From assembly GCA_030592625.1 (NCBI GenBank), contig JAUVIY010000020.1, forward strand, positions 1 through 16,634: 16,634 nt of DNA. Direction: 5' to 3'. Positions 7,922-14,541 of the stretch are shown here, piece after piece; within the stretch, counting starts at the first letter, position 1; every line of letters begins with the position of its first letter. The notes beneath the pieces were generated by a model. It made no database searches, was not told where the DNA came from, and was given only the letters and a program-made list of their open reading frames with translations. Position numbers and translations under genes: made by a program. This DNA is from Spirochaeta sp. GTDB lineage: Bacteria > Spirochaetota > Spirochaetia > DSM-2461.

Positions 7922-8473
7922 TCATTCTTTCTCGGTCCGCATCCGCTGTTCCAACTGTCGGATCCGGTCCCGGATTCTTGCGGCCTGTTCATAATCTTCT
8001 TCTTCCACACGTCGGCCGAGTTCATCCTGAAGCCTGGAACGCTGGGTGGCAAAGGGCCTTTCTGATTCGGTCATACTCACGTTTATGGAGTCTTCCTGGG
8101 AGATGCTGTCCTCCAGGAAGATGGGTATGCCGGATCTCACGGCGAGAGCCAGGGCGTCGGGGGTTCTGGAATCCAAACTGAACCGGGTGTCTTCACCGGA
8201 GAAATGGATCACAGATCTGTAATGCCCCGGAGAGCCGGATTTAAGTATTTCGATCGATTCAGGTTTCACCGATACAGCCTTGCCGAAAGATGTCATGACT
8301 TCCGGGAGGCTGGGAGGTTGTTCCTTTATCCCCGCAAGGGAGGTGAGTATCGCCTGGGCCTCCGCCGGCTCGACATAGACCGGTACACATTGGGAGGAAG
8401 AGGGCAGTCGGAGCAGAGCCGCTATTCCGTGTTCCGTCCGTCCGACCGTCCAGATTTCCGCTTTGATAAACAT
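7922..8473 (-). CDS. Bifunctional-nuclease-domain (DUF151) protein with C-terminal UVR motif
   Basis: The 183-residue protein has two parts. Residues 1-122 match the BFN/DUF151 domain: VPVYVEPAEAQAI (30-42), a central segment, and the signature LDSRTPDALALAVRSGIPIF (100-119). Residues 146-176 form a UVR helical hairpin (LQDELGRRVEEEDYEQAARI and on), the module by which UvrB and UvrC interact and which also occurs in McsA and ClpC-type proteins. BFN proteins have been reported to have nuclease activity, but many members are uncharacterised, so the function here is open. No clear ribosome-binding site precedes the ATG. It begins 13 nt after the stop of the LysA-like gene, so translational coupling is plausible. 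Confidence 0.85.
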   Translation of the reverse strand: MFIKAEIWTVGRTEHGIAALLRLPSSSQCVPVYVEPAEAQAILTSLAGIKEQPPSLPEVMTSFGKAVSVKPESIEILKSGSPGHYRSVIHFSGEDTRFSLDSRTPDALALAVRSGIPIFLEDSISQEDSINVSMTESERPFATQRSRLQDELGRRVEEEDYEQAARIRDRIRQLEQRMRTEKE

Positions 8474-8486
8474 CGATACAGCCGAT

Positions 8487-9740
8487 CTAGGACAGACCGG
8501 GAAAATTCAGGGTGGCGAAGTAGTCGGCCAGGTTTTCCCTGCGGCGGATTTCCCGTACACTGCCGTCTTCCTTCAGAAGCAGCTCGGCGGGCCGGAGTTT
8601 TCCGTTGTAGTTGAATCCCATGGAGTGGCCGTGGGCACCGGTATCGTGGATGACGACCAGATCTCCCCGTTCGATGGGCGGCAGCCTACGGTTGATGGCG
8701 AACTTGTCGTTGTTTTCGCAGAGGCTCCCTACCACGTCATAGGTTTTTGTCGCGGCGTCGTTTTCCTTGCCCATAATGGTGATGTGGTGGTAGGCGCCAT
8801 AGAGGCCGGGCCGCATCAGGTCTGCCATGCTGGCGTTCACCCCGATGTATTCCTTGTAGATGTGCTTCTCATGGATGGCCTCGGTTACCAGGTATCCATA
8901 GGGACCGGTAACCACCCGGCCGCATTCAAAGTAAATGGCCGGAGGTTTCAAGGCGGCGGCGACGATATATTCGGTGTAGCGCTTCTTGATACCTTTTGAG
9001 ATAACTTGCAGATTCACCGGAGTTTCCTCCGGTCGGTAAGGGATTCCGATACCACCGCCGAAATTAATAAAATCCATAGTGACGCCGGTTTCCTCGGAGA
9101 TGTCCGCCATGAGCTGGAGCAGCATATCGGCGGTTTCCACAAAATAGTCGGTGTTCAGTTCGTTGGATGCCACCATGGTGTGGATTCCGAAGCGTTTCAC
9201 CCCCTTTTCTTTTGCCCTTGCATATGCCTCTATCATCTGTTCCCGGGTAAGGCCGTATTTGGCCTCTTCCGGCTTGCCGATAATATCGTTTCCTTCCTTC
9301 GCGGGACCGGGATTGAAGCGGAAAGAGAGGGTTTCGGGAAGGTCGATTTGCTCCAGGTACTTCAAATGGGTGATATCGTCCAGATTGATGACGGCGCCGA
9401 GTTCCTTGGCCTTCAGATACTCCTGCAGGGGTGTGTTGTTGGAGGAGAAGAACAGCTTGTCTCCCCTGATGCCTGCAGCTTCAGAAAGGATGAGCTCGGC
9501 CATGGATGAACAGTCGGTTCCCATACCTTCTTCGGCCAGAATCTTGAGGATATGAGGGTTGGGACAGGCCTTGACGGCATAGTGATTCCGGAATCCTGAG
9601 GGTGCCCAGTCGAAGGCAGCGGCGAAGGATCGTGCCGCCTCTCGTATGGCTTTTTCATCATAAATGTGGAATGGTGTCGGAAATTCCCTGACAATTTCCC
9701 GCATGGTTTTTTGATCGAAAGGGAGTGTCTTCTCGTTCAT
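8487..9740 (-). CDS. lysA: LysA-like PLP-dependent decarboxylase (diaminopimelate decarboxylase family)
   Basis: The fold-III PLP enzyme (417 residues from the chosen start) should decarboxylate meso-diaminopimelate to lysine. Motifs: HYAVKACPNP with PLP lysine Lys57, GIHTMVASNE (185-194), the Gly-rich phosphate loop FGGGIG (227-232), ECGRVVTGPYGYLV (272-285), the other-subunit motif GSLCENND with Cys341, and DTGAHGHSMGFNYN (366-379). The sequence is somewhat off the textbook LysA pattern, so a related substrate cannot be excluded. A GTG at 9786-9788 would add 16 residues (MGKTPIPSRRQRSIKF). I prefer the ATG at 9738-9740 because AGAGGT lies 11 nt upstream, the family normally begins there, and a -10-like TATGAT abuts the GTG, placing the transcript start downstream of it. 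It heads the minus-strand gene run. Confidence 0.85.
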   Translation of the reverse strand: MNEKTLPFDQKTMREIVREFPTPFHIYDEKAIREAARSFAAAFDWAPSGFRNHYAVKACPNPHILKILAEEGMGTDCSSMAELILSEAAGIRGDKLFFSSNNTPLQEYLKAKELGAVINLDDITHLKYLEQIDLPETLSFRFNPGPAKEGNDIIGKPEEAKYGLTREQMIEAYARAKEKGVKRFGIHTMVASNELNTDYFVETADMLLQLMADISEETGVTMDFINFGGGIGIPYRPEETPVNLQVISKGIKKRYTEYIVAAALKPPAIYFECGRVVTGPYGYLVTEAIHEKHIYKEYIGVNASMADLMRPGLYGAYHHITIMGKENDAATKTYDVVGSLCENNDKFAINRRLPPIERGDLVVIHDTGAHGHSMGFNYNGKLRPAELLLKEDGSVREIRRRENLADYFATLNFPGLS

Positions 9741-9788
9741 AAATTTTATTGACCTCTGGCGCCGTGACGGGATCGGCGTTTTCCCCAC

Positions 9789-9794
9789 ATCATA
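9789..9794 (-). promoter_or_regulatory. Candidate -10 box for the lysA-like transcription unit
   Basis: TATGAT on the minus strand matches the -10 consensus at five of six positions. A start about 7 nt downstream gives a leader of about 40 nt carrying AGAGGT before the ATG at 9740. No good -35 is visible. It overlaps the -35-like element of the divergent WG-lipoprotein promoter, so the two promoters may compete. Confidence 0.35.
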
Positions 9795-9828
9795 GACCGT
9801 TCGGGAGGGGCCGGGCTATAGTGGATGC
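9793..9828 (+). promoter_or_regulatory. Candidate promoter placing transcript start at the WG-lipoprotein ATG
   Basis: TAGACC (9793-9798, four of six to TTGACA) is 18 nt from TATAGT (9817-9822, five of six to TATAAT). Only 6 nt separate the -10 from the ATG at 9829, so transcription would begin at or next to the start codon. No Shine-Dalgarno sequence lies at the right distance, although GGGAGGGG occurs farther up (9803-9810). Confidence 0.45.
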
Positions 9829-10806
9829 ATGCCCGTCATACGCCGATCCGGTCTTCTTTTCGTTCTCCTGAGCCTTGTTCTCTTCTCCTCCTGCTTCAAC
9901 CCGGTTCTCTTTCGTATTTACAGCGGGGATAAAGTCGGATTTGTCGATAGAAAAGGGGAAACGGTTATTCCTGCGGAATTCAAGGATGCCGACGAGTTCT
10001 CCGAGGGTCTGGCCCTGGTGGTGATTGACGGAAAAGGCGGCTGGATCGACCACCGCGGACGTCTGGTGATCCCTGCCGAATTTCCGGTGGCCGGAAAGTT
10101 CAACCAGAGGCGGGCCATGGCCGTTGCCGAAGAGGGCGGTCCTGCCGGATACCTGGACCCCCGGGGGAATTGGGCCGTTGAACCGGTCTGGCTCAAGGCC
10201 GGGGAATACTCCGAAGGTATGGCCGCCGTGGAAGATGCTCAGGGCGCCGCCTATATCGATCGGCGCGGCCGGGTTGTGTTCCGTCATGATTATGATTTCG
10301 CCGGTCCTTTCGAACAGGATCGGGCTCTGGTGGTGAAAGAGGGGCGATACGGCTTCATCAACCGCCGGGGAGAGGTGGCGGTACCCCTGGAATACCGCTT
10401 TGCCCAGCCCTTTTCCGACGGGCGGGCCTTTGTTGTGACGGATGAGATGGGCGGCTTTATCAATCGCCGGGGCAGGATGGTGATTCCGGCTGATTATGAT
10501 AATGCAGTCTCTTTCCGCGACGGGCGGGCCCTGTTCGTTCGGGACGGCATGGCGGGATTTCTGGACACCCGGGGTAAAGAAATCATTCCTCCGGTTTACC
10601 GATGGGCCGGGGATTTTTCCGAGGGTCTGGCTCCTGTCGAAATCGACGGTCTGGTGGGATTTATCGACCGCAAGGGCCGAATAGCAATTAAATCCAGGTT
10701 CACCTACGCCGAGACCTTCCGGAACGGCCGGGCCCTGGTAATGGAAGGTGATAATATCTCCTATATCGACAAAAAAGGACGCATCGCCTGGGGTGATGAA
10801 TTTTGA
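9829..10806 (+). CDS. WG-repeat lipoprotein (nine 34-residue beta repeats)
   Basis: The 325-residue protein starts with a lipoprotein signal: basic MPVIRR, a hydrophobic stretch, and LFSSC with lipidated Cys22, a relaxed lipobox of the spirochaete kind. The rest is nine WG/KWG-type beta repeats, with starts at residues 37, 71, 107, 141, 175, 209, 243, 277 and 311. Each unit has the form G-(F/W/Y)-(I/V/L)-(D/N)-x-(R/K)-G, then a VIPAEF-like strand, then FSEGLA/FRDGRA-like and ALVV strands. The period is 34 residues except one of 36. Such proteins form extended beta folds, usually for binding outside the cytoplasm; no enzyme site is seen. The ligand is unknown. Its stop overlaps the pyrC start (TTGA), an odd partner for a surface protein. 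Confidence 0.85.
   Translation: MPVIRRSGLLFVLLSLVLFSSCFNPVLFRIYSGDKVGFVDRKGETVIPAEFKDADEFSEGLALVVIDGKGGWIDHRGRLVIPAEFPVAGKFNQRRAMAVAEEGGPAGYLDPRGNWAVEPVWLKAGEYSEGMAAVEDAQGAAYIDRRGRVVFRHDYDFAGPFEQDRALVVKEGRYGFINRRGEVAVPLEYRFAQPFSDGRAFVVTDEMGGFINRRGRMVIPADYDNAVSFRDGRALFVRDGMAGFLDTRGKEIIPPVYRWAGDFSEGLAPVEIDGLVGFIDRKGRIAIKSRFTYAETFRNGRALVMEGDNISYIDKKGRIAWGDEF
9937..10794 (+). repeat. Nine tandem ~102-bp units encoding WG repeats
   Basis: The units recur every 102 bp (one is 108 bp), matching the protein repeats. Recurrent words such as ggcttcatcaaccgccgggg and its near copy at 10450-10471 show DNA similarity between adjacent units 5 and 6, pointing to relatively recent duplication there. The outer units have diverged more. 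Confidence 0.8.
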
Positions 10807-11810
10807 CATTCTCTCTCCCCCGGCCTGATGACTGGCACGTCCATCTGAGGCAGGGAGATACCATGCCGTCCTATGCACGGGCCCATGCCTCGGCTTTCGG
10901 CAGGGTTCTGGCCATGCCCAACACGACACCTCCTCTGGTAACGGTCGAAGATGTTCTTGAGTATCGCCGCCGTGCCGAGGAGGCCGCACCGGGTCTGGAA
11001 GTGCTTACCGCCTTCCGGCTGATGCCCGGAGCAACTGAGGCTGATGTACGGGTTCTGGCCGCCGCCGGTGTGCCTGCAGGGAAGTACTATCCCGACGGTG
11101 CCACTACCAACAGTGCCGGAGGACTGACGGGTTGGAGGCAGATTGAAGGTGCCCTGTCGGTGATGGAAGAAACTGGAATGGTGCTATGCATTCATGGGGA
11201 GGATCCCTCGGCGCCGGTGCTGGACAGGGAAGAGGCCTTCCTGCCGGTGTTTCGGGAAATTCGCCGGGCCTTTCCCGGTCTGAAGATAATTCTGGAGCAT
11301 GTTTCCTCTGCTGCTGCCGTCAGGATGGTGGCCGAATCCGATGGACCCACCGCCGCTACCGTAACGGTTCAGCACTTGCTCTTCACCCTGGACGATCTCA
11401 TCGGGGGACTTCTGAATCCCCATCTTTTCTGCAAGCCTGTTGTGAAATTAGAAAGGGACCGCCGGGCCATCCGGGAGGCGGTGCTTGCCGGGAACTCCCG
11501 TTTTTTCTTCGGTTCGGACAGTGCGCCTCATCTTCGGGAGCACAAAGAATCGGACCGCTGCCCCGCCGGAGCGTATACCGCACCGATGGCTCTTCCGGCC
11601 CTTGTCACATGGTTTGAGGAAGCGGGCGCCATGGAACGGATCAAACCATTCTTTTGCGAGTTCGGGCGGCGGTTCTACAAAGTTCCGGCTAATCCCGGTA
11701 CTGTCGTTCTGGAGCGCAGTTCCTGGACGGTTCCATCGGTTTCCGAGGGCTGTGTCCCCCTGATGGCCGGGGAAGAGCTGCAGTGGAAGGTCCGGGACAT
11801 TGTCAAATGA
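10803..11810 (+). CDS. pyrC: Dihydroorotase, class II (PyrC type)
   Basis: This cytoplasmic zinc enzyme interconverts carbamoyl-aspartate and dihydroorotate in pyrimidine synthesis. The 335-residue product has the whole active site: DDWHVHLR with His12, His14 and Arg16, MPNTTPP with Asn40, GKYYPDGATTNS with Lys94 (the carbamylated bridging lysine), CIHGE with His131, LEHVSS with His166, and GSDSAPH with Asp239 and His243. The compact length and the GKYYP/ATTNS pattern mark the E. coli PyrC type. I use the TTG at 10803 because it gives the normal N-terminus right before the HxH motif and GGGGTGA lies about 7 nt upstream. The TTGA overlap with the WG lipoprotein suggests translational coupling. 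No other pyr gene is in view. Confidence 0.95.
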   Translation: MTFSLPRPDDWHVHLRQGDTMPSYARAHASAFGRVLAMPNTTPPLVTVEDVLEYRRRAEEAAPGLEVLTAFRLMPGATEADVRVLAAAGVPAGKYYPDGATTNSAGGLTGWRQIEGALSVMEETGMVLCIHGEDPSAPVLDREEAFLPVFREIRRAFPGLKIILEHVSSAAAVRMVAESDGPTAATVTVQHLLFTLDDLIGGLLNPHLFCKPVVKLERDRRAIREAVLAGNSRFFFGSDSAPHLREHKESDRCPAGAYTAPMALPALVTWFEEAGAMERIKPFFCEFGRRFYKVPANPGTVVLERSSWTVPSVSEGCVPLMAGEELQWKVRDIVK

Positions 11811-11840
11811 TTAGTCTGGTTCGAAGATAGAAACTTTTCA

Positions 11841-13130
11841 TTAATTATATTGTACCTGGTTACGTCCGCTTTCTTTAGCTCGGTATAATGCGTTGTCAGC
11901 TCTATTAATGAGAACCGTATCAGTATCCCCGTCATGAAATGTTGTAACGCCAAAACTCAGAGTTATTTTTCCAGGCTCTTTGAAATTATACCCTTCAACC
12001 TTGCCTCGCAATTTCTCCGCAAGTTGTATTACGCCATCAAGACCAGTTCCGGGAGACAGAACAACAAATTCTTCCCCCCCCCAACGTGCAAAAAAATCGA
12101 TCACACGTATATTGCAAGTAATAAGCCTGGTAAGGCGTATCAGGACATTATCTCCGGCGGAATGTCCATATGTATCATTGACTTGTTTAAAGTGATCAAT
12201 ATCAAAAATAATTAAAGATAATATAGAGTTGTTGCGTTGTGCCCTTTGGATTTCACTTGTTAATATTTTATCGAACTTCATGCGATTGTGAATCCCTGTC
12301 AGCGCATCAGTTAATGCCTGCTTTTCAAGAAGTCTATTGATTGTTTCCAGTGTCTCCAGGTTTTTTTTCTGTTCTGTAATATCACGGAAAGTAATAACGG
12401 CACCATCCAGAGTGTCGTTTTTATACACCGGACGGCTGGAAACCATTACCGGAATCATGAATCCGGACTTGCAGGTGAAGACACCATTGCTTTCATTGTA
12501 GTCATTTCCTATCTGTATGGCATTGCAAAGTGGATTTTCCCCCGGCTGAAATATTGTACCGTCCGGCAACTGCTTAAAAATACCGATATGAATAAGAGCA
12601 CCTTCAATTTCATTGAAAGTGTAGCCAAGCAGCTTCAAAGCCTCAGGATTTGAAAAAATTATTTTTCCGTCTGAATCAACAAGAAAAAGTCCTTCACCAA
12701 GTACATCCGTTATAATCTTGAGTTTCTGCTCAAGAATTTGCTTTTCACGCAGAGAATCAATCATATCGTTGAATGAATTTGAAAACTCACCGAGAAAATA
12801 TACCTGCTGATTCAGGTCGCCCTTCGCTACTTGGTTTACCTGCCATGTAAGATGGGTCAGACTTGCATGCAATCCCTTGAGTGACATTGTGAATATGTTG
12901 GCTCGTGAAGCATTTACTTGAAGATTTCCCTGAGCCAGTTGCTCAGAGTAATGAAACGCCTCATTGAGCATATCAAAAAACGATGCCAACCGGCTGCAAA
13001 TATCCCTGAGCTCATCATCTTCAACAAGTGCCGGGTCTATCGGAAAGGTAAGGCCTTTTTTTTGAAGGCCATGCTTCTTGGCATCTTTTAAGCAGGAGTC
13101 AATTTTTTCTAAAATCAGATGGGAATCCAT
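11841..13130 (-). CDS. Diguanylate cyclase: HAMP-like region, PAS and GGDEF domains
   Basis: The 429-residue protein should make c-di-GMP. Residues 1-130 are helical with HAMP-like text (AQGNLQV near 66, AKGDLNQQ near 102), but no membrane segment is seen, so it is probably cytoplasmic. A PAS domain covers about 135-252 (LFLVDSDGKIIFSNPEALKL to VITFRDITEQ). A GGDEF domain runs from about 270 to the end, with DALTGIHNR (275-283), metal-site FDIDHFK (309-315), active-site GGEEF (351-355) and an inhibitory I-site RVID (342-345), exactly five residues before it. The V4R gene ends 2 nt before the ATG; a TTG at 13136 would overlap that stop and add two residues. The gene is clearly AT-richer than its surroundings. 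It contains a run of nine G within the GGEEF codons and two runs of eight A. Confidence 0.92.
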   Translation of the reverse strand: MDSHLILEKIDSCLKDAKKHGLQKKGLTFPIDPALVEDDELRDICSRLASFFDMLNEAFHYSEQLAQGNLQVNASRANIFTMSLKGLHASLTHLTWQVNQVAKGDLNQQVYFLGEFSNSFNDMIDSLREKQILEQKLKIITDVLGEGLFLVDSDGKIIFSNPEALKLLGYTFNEIEGALIHIGIFKQLPDGTIFQPGENPLCNAIQIGNDYNESNGVFTCKSGFMIPVMVSSRPVYKNDTLDGAVITFRDITEQKKNLETLETINRLLEKQALTDALTGIHNRMKFDKILTSEIQRAQRNNSILSLIIFDIDHFKQVNDTYGHSAGDNVLIRLTRLITCNIRVIDFFARWGGEEFVVLSPGTGLDGVIQLAEKLRGKVEGYNFKEPGKITLSFGVTTFHDGDTDTVLINRADNALYRAKESGRNQVQYN

Positions 13131-13132
13131 TT

Positions 13133-13651
13133 TCAATTCTCGACCTGTTTCACCTCAAAGCGGCATGTTCTATCACCTGTTGCCCAGCAATCAACTTCAT
13201 TAACATTATATTTTTCCCCTGTGTATTCTTCAAAAATACCGGCTATAAACCCTTCATCGTAATCGCATACAGACTCGTCGAATATCGGTAACCCTGAGCA
13301 GTCAAGGTCTTCAGACACAGTCATTGTATATTGTCGTTTCTCATCATCAGATTTCTCAATTCTTAGAATCCCGATTTTAAGAGCGACAAGCTTTTCTTTT
13401 AAGTCTGCTATGAAGTCATTGAATTGAAGAGAGGTGTCAAGGATATTTATGCAAAACTCTTTTCCGGCAATGTTTCCTGCTTTGACAAACAATTCCAGTG
13501 TTTTCTTCTTGCCAAGCTCTTTCGAGAAAATATCTTTGAACGTAAACTGCATAAGTCGATAGACCAATACCGATGTTTCACCACCCAAATTTGGCCGGCC
13601 TTCTGAAAGATCTCCAAGGTCATCCCAGTTAAAATTATAAACATCTTTCAT
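13133..13651 (-). CDS. V4R (4-vinyl reductase) domain sensor protein
   Basis: The 172-residue protein ends in a V4R domain: CSGLPIFDESVCDYDEGF (118-135), GIFEEYTGEKYNV, then DCWATGDRTCRFEV (154-167). V4R domains bind small molecules in XylR/DmpR/MopR-type regulators and occur in the bacteriochlorophyll protein BchJ. Cys129, Cys155 and Cys163 are spaced 26 and 8 residues apart, the same as the zinc cysteines I recall in MopR (155, 181, 189), so a zinc site is plausible. The N-terminal ~85 residues are helical and unassigned. No DNA-binding or output domain is present, so the signal probably passes to the adjacent cyclase. I chose the ATG at 13651 because GGAG lies 9 nt upstream; a GTG at 13783 would add 44 unrelated residues with no ribosome-binding site. 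Confidence 0.8.
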   Translation of the reverse strand: MKDVYNFNWDDLGDLSEGRPNLGGETSVLVYRLMQFTFKDIFSKELGKKKTLELFVKAGNIAGKEFCINILDTSLQFNDFIADLKEKLVALKIGILRIEKSDDEKRQYTMTVSEDLDCSGLPIFDESVCDYDEGFIAGIFEEYTGEKYNVNEVDCWATGDRTCRFEVKQVEN

Positions 13652-13799
13652 CTTGGATTTCTCCATTTGCGAATTTAATACCATTTGGCTAAATGAACAC
13701 AGAGATAGCATCTTGACATTTCCTTTAAATCCTTTCGTGCCTGTCGGATGAAAAGGGCTATCTGTTTCAGACCCGCTATCCACGTATCCCCGCCCAGCC

Positions 13800-13812
13800 T
13801 ATACTATTTCAC
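13800..13812 (+). promoter_or_regulatory. -10 box immediately before hisA (leaderless start predicted)
   Basis: TATACT (13800-13805) matches the -10 consensus at five of six positions and is followed by 7 nt and then the hisA ATG, so the transcript should begin at or next to the start codon. No Shine-Dalgarno sequence is present, and the -35 region (around 13777-13782) is weak. The rest of the 161-bp gap back to the V4R start (13652) holds a TTGACA at 13713-13718 without a matching -10, and no attenuator or riboswitch that I recognise. Confidence 0.45.
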
Positions 13813-14541
13813 ATGATCGCCATACCCGCAATTGACCTCATTGATGGACACTGTGTCCGGCTCACTGAAGGGGTCTTCGATACCGTTAAAGTCTACGGTG
13901 ACAATCCGGCCTCGGTAGCCCGGGGGTTCGCCGAAGCCGGTGCCGAACGTCTTCATGTTGTCGATCTGGACGCCGCTCGGGGTTCGGGGGACAACCGTGA
14001 TTCCATCAGGGCGATTCGGAAGGTCTTTCCCGGCGTTATGGATGTGGGAGGGGGAGTCCGCAGTCTTGAGAATGCCCGTACCCTGCGGGATATCGGAGTT
14101 GATCTTCTGGTGGTGGGTACCGCTTTGGCACGCAATTCCGAAGAAGTGGCCGCCTGGGTTGCCGAGTTCGGTCCGGTGTTCGTTGCCGGTATCGATGCCC
14201 GGGACGGAGAGGTAAAAGTATCCGGCTGGGAAGCCGGTTCGTCGATCAGGGCTGCAGATTTGGCTATCAGAGCCTGCGATCTGGGGATGGTGGAAATTAT
14301 TTATACCGATATTTCCCGGGACGGCACTCTCTCGGGACCCAACGTCCCGGAGACTGTCGCTGTTGCCGCAGCTTCCGGTTTGCCGGTGATTATTTCAGGC
14401 GGAGTGGGCAGCATGACTCACCTCGAATCACTTGTGTCTGATCCTCCCGCCGGGGTTTCCGGGGTAATTTTCGGCAAGGCCCTCTATGAAGGCCGTGTTA
14501 TTCTCAAAGAAGCCATCATATTATTAGGAGCCGTCGAGTGA
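13813..14541 (+). CDS. hisA: ProFAR isomerase (histidine biosynthesis)
   Basis: HisA catalyses the Amadori rearrangement of ProFAR to PRFAR, the fourth step of histidine synthesis, on a (beta/alpha)8 barrel in the cytoplasm. The 242-residue product shows IPAIDLIDGHCVRL (4-17) with catalytic Asp8, the first phosphate site VGGGVRS (78-84), AGIDARDG with the second catalytic Asp128, YTDISRDGTLSGPN (164-177) and the second phosphate site ISGGVGS (194-200). Length is normal. Its stop overlaps the GTG start of hisIE. hisF, usually found between these two genes, is missing here, so the rest of the pathway must be elsewhere. Confidence 0.95.
   Translation: MIAIPAIDLIDGHCVRLTEGVFDTVKVYGDNPASVARGFAEAGAERLHVVDLDAARGSGDNRDSIRAIRKVFPGVMDVGGGVRSLENARTLRDIGVDLLVVGTALARNSEEVAAWVAEFGPVFVAGIDARDGEVKVSGWEAGSSIRAADLAIRACDLGMVEIIYTDISRDGTLSGPNVPETVAVAAASGLPVIISGGVGSMTHLESLVSDPPAGVSGVIFGKALYEGRVILKEAIILLGAVE

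Noticed and set aside
9790..10989. A 399-codon minus-strand frame opposite the WG-repeat gene
   Set aside because: It is the shadow of the repeated codons of the WG gene and of the pyrC start; its product is rich in His, Pro and Gly, has no domain, and has no promoter or ribosome-binding site.
13053..13070. Inverted repeat GGCCTT/AAGGCC around a T8 run, terminator-like
   Set aside because: It lies inside the diguanylate cyclase coding sequence and the T-run is in the loop rather than after the stem, so it is not an intrinsic terminator.
13713..13718. Perfect -35 hexamer TTGACA on the plus strand upstream of hisA
   Set aside because: No acceptable -10 lies 16-18 nt downstream; the TATACT next to hisA is too far away to pair with it.
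13652..13783. GTG-initiated 44-residue extension of the V4R protein
   Set aside because: It has no ribosome-binding site, is not V4R-like and fills the divergent promoter gap; the ATG at 13651 has GGAG at a normal distance.
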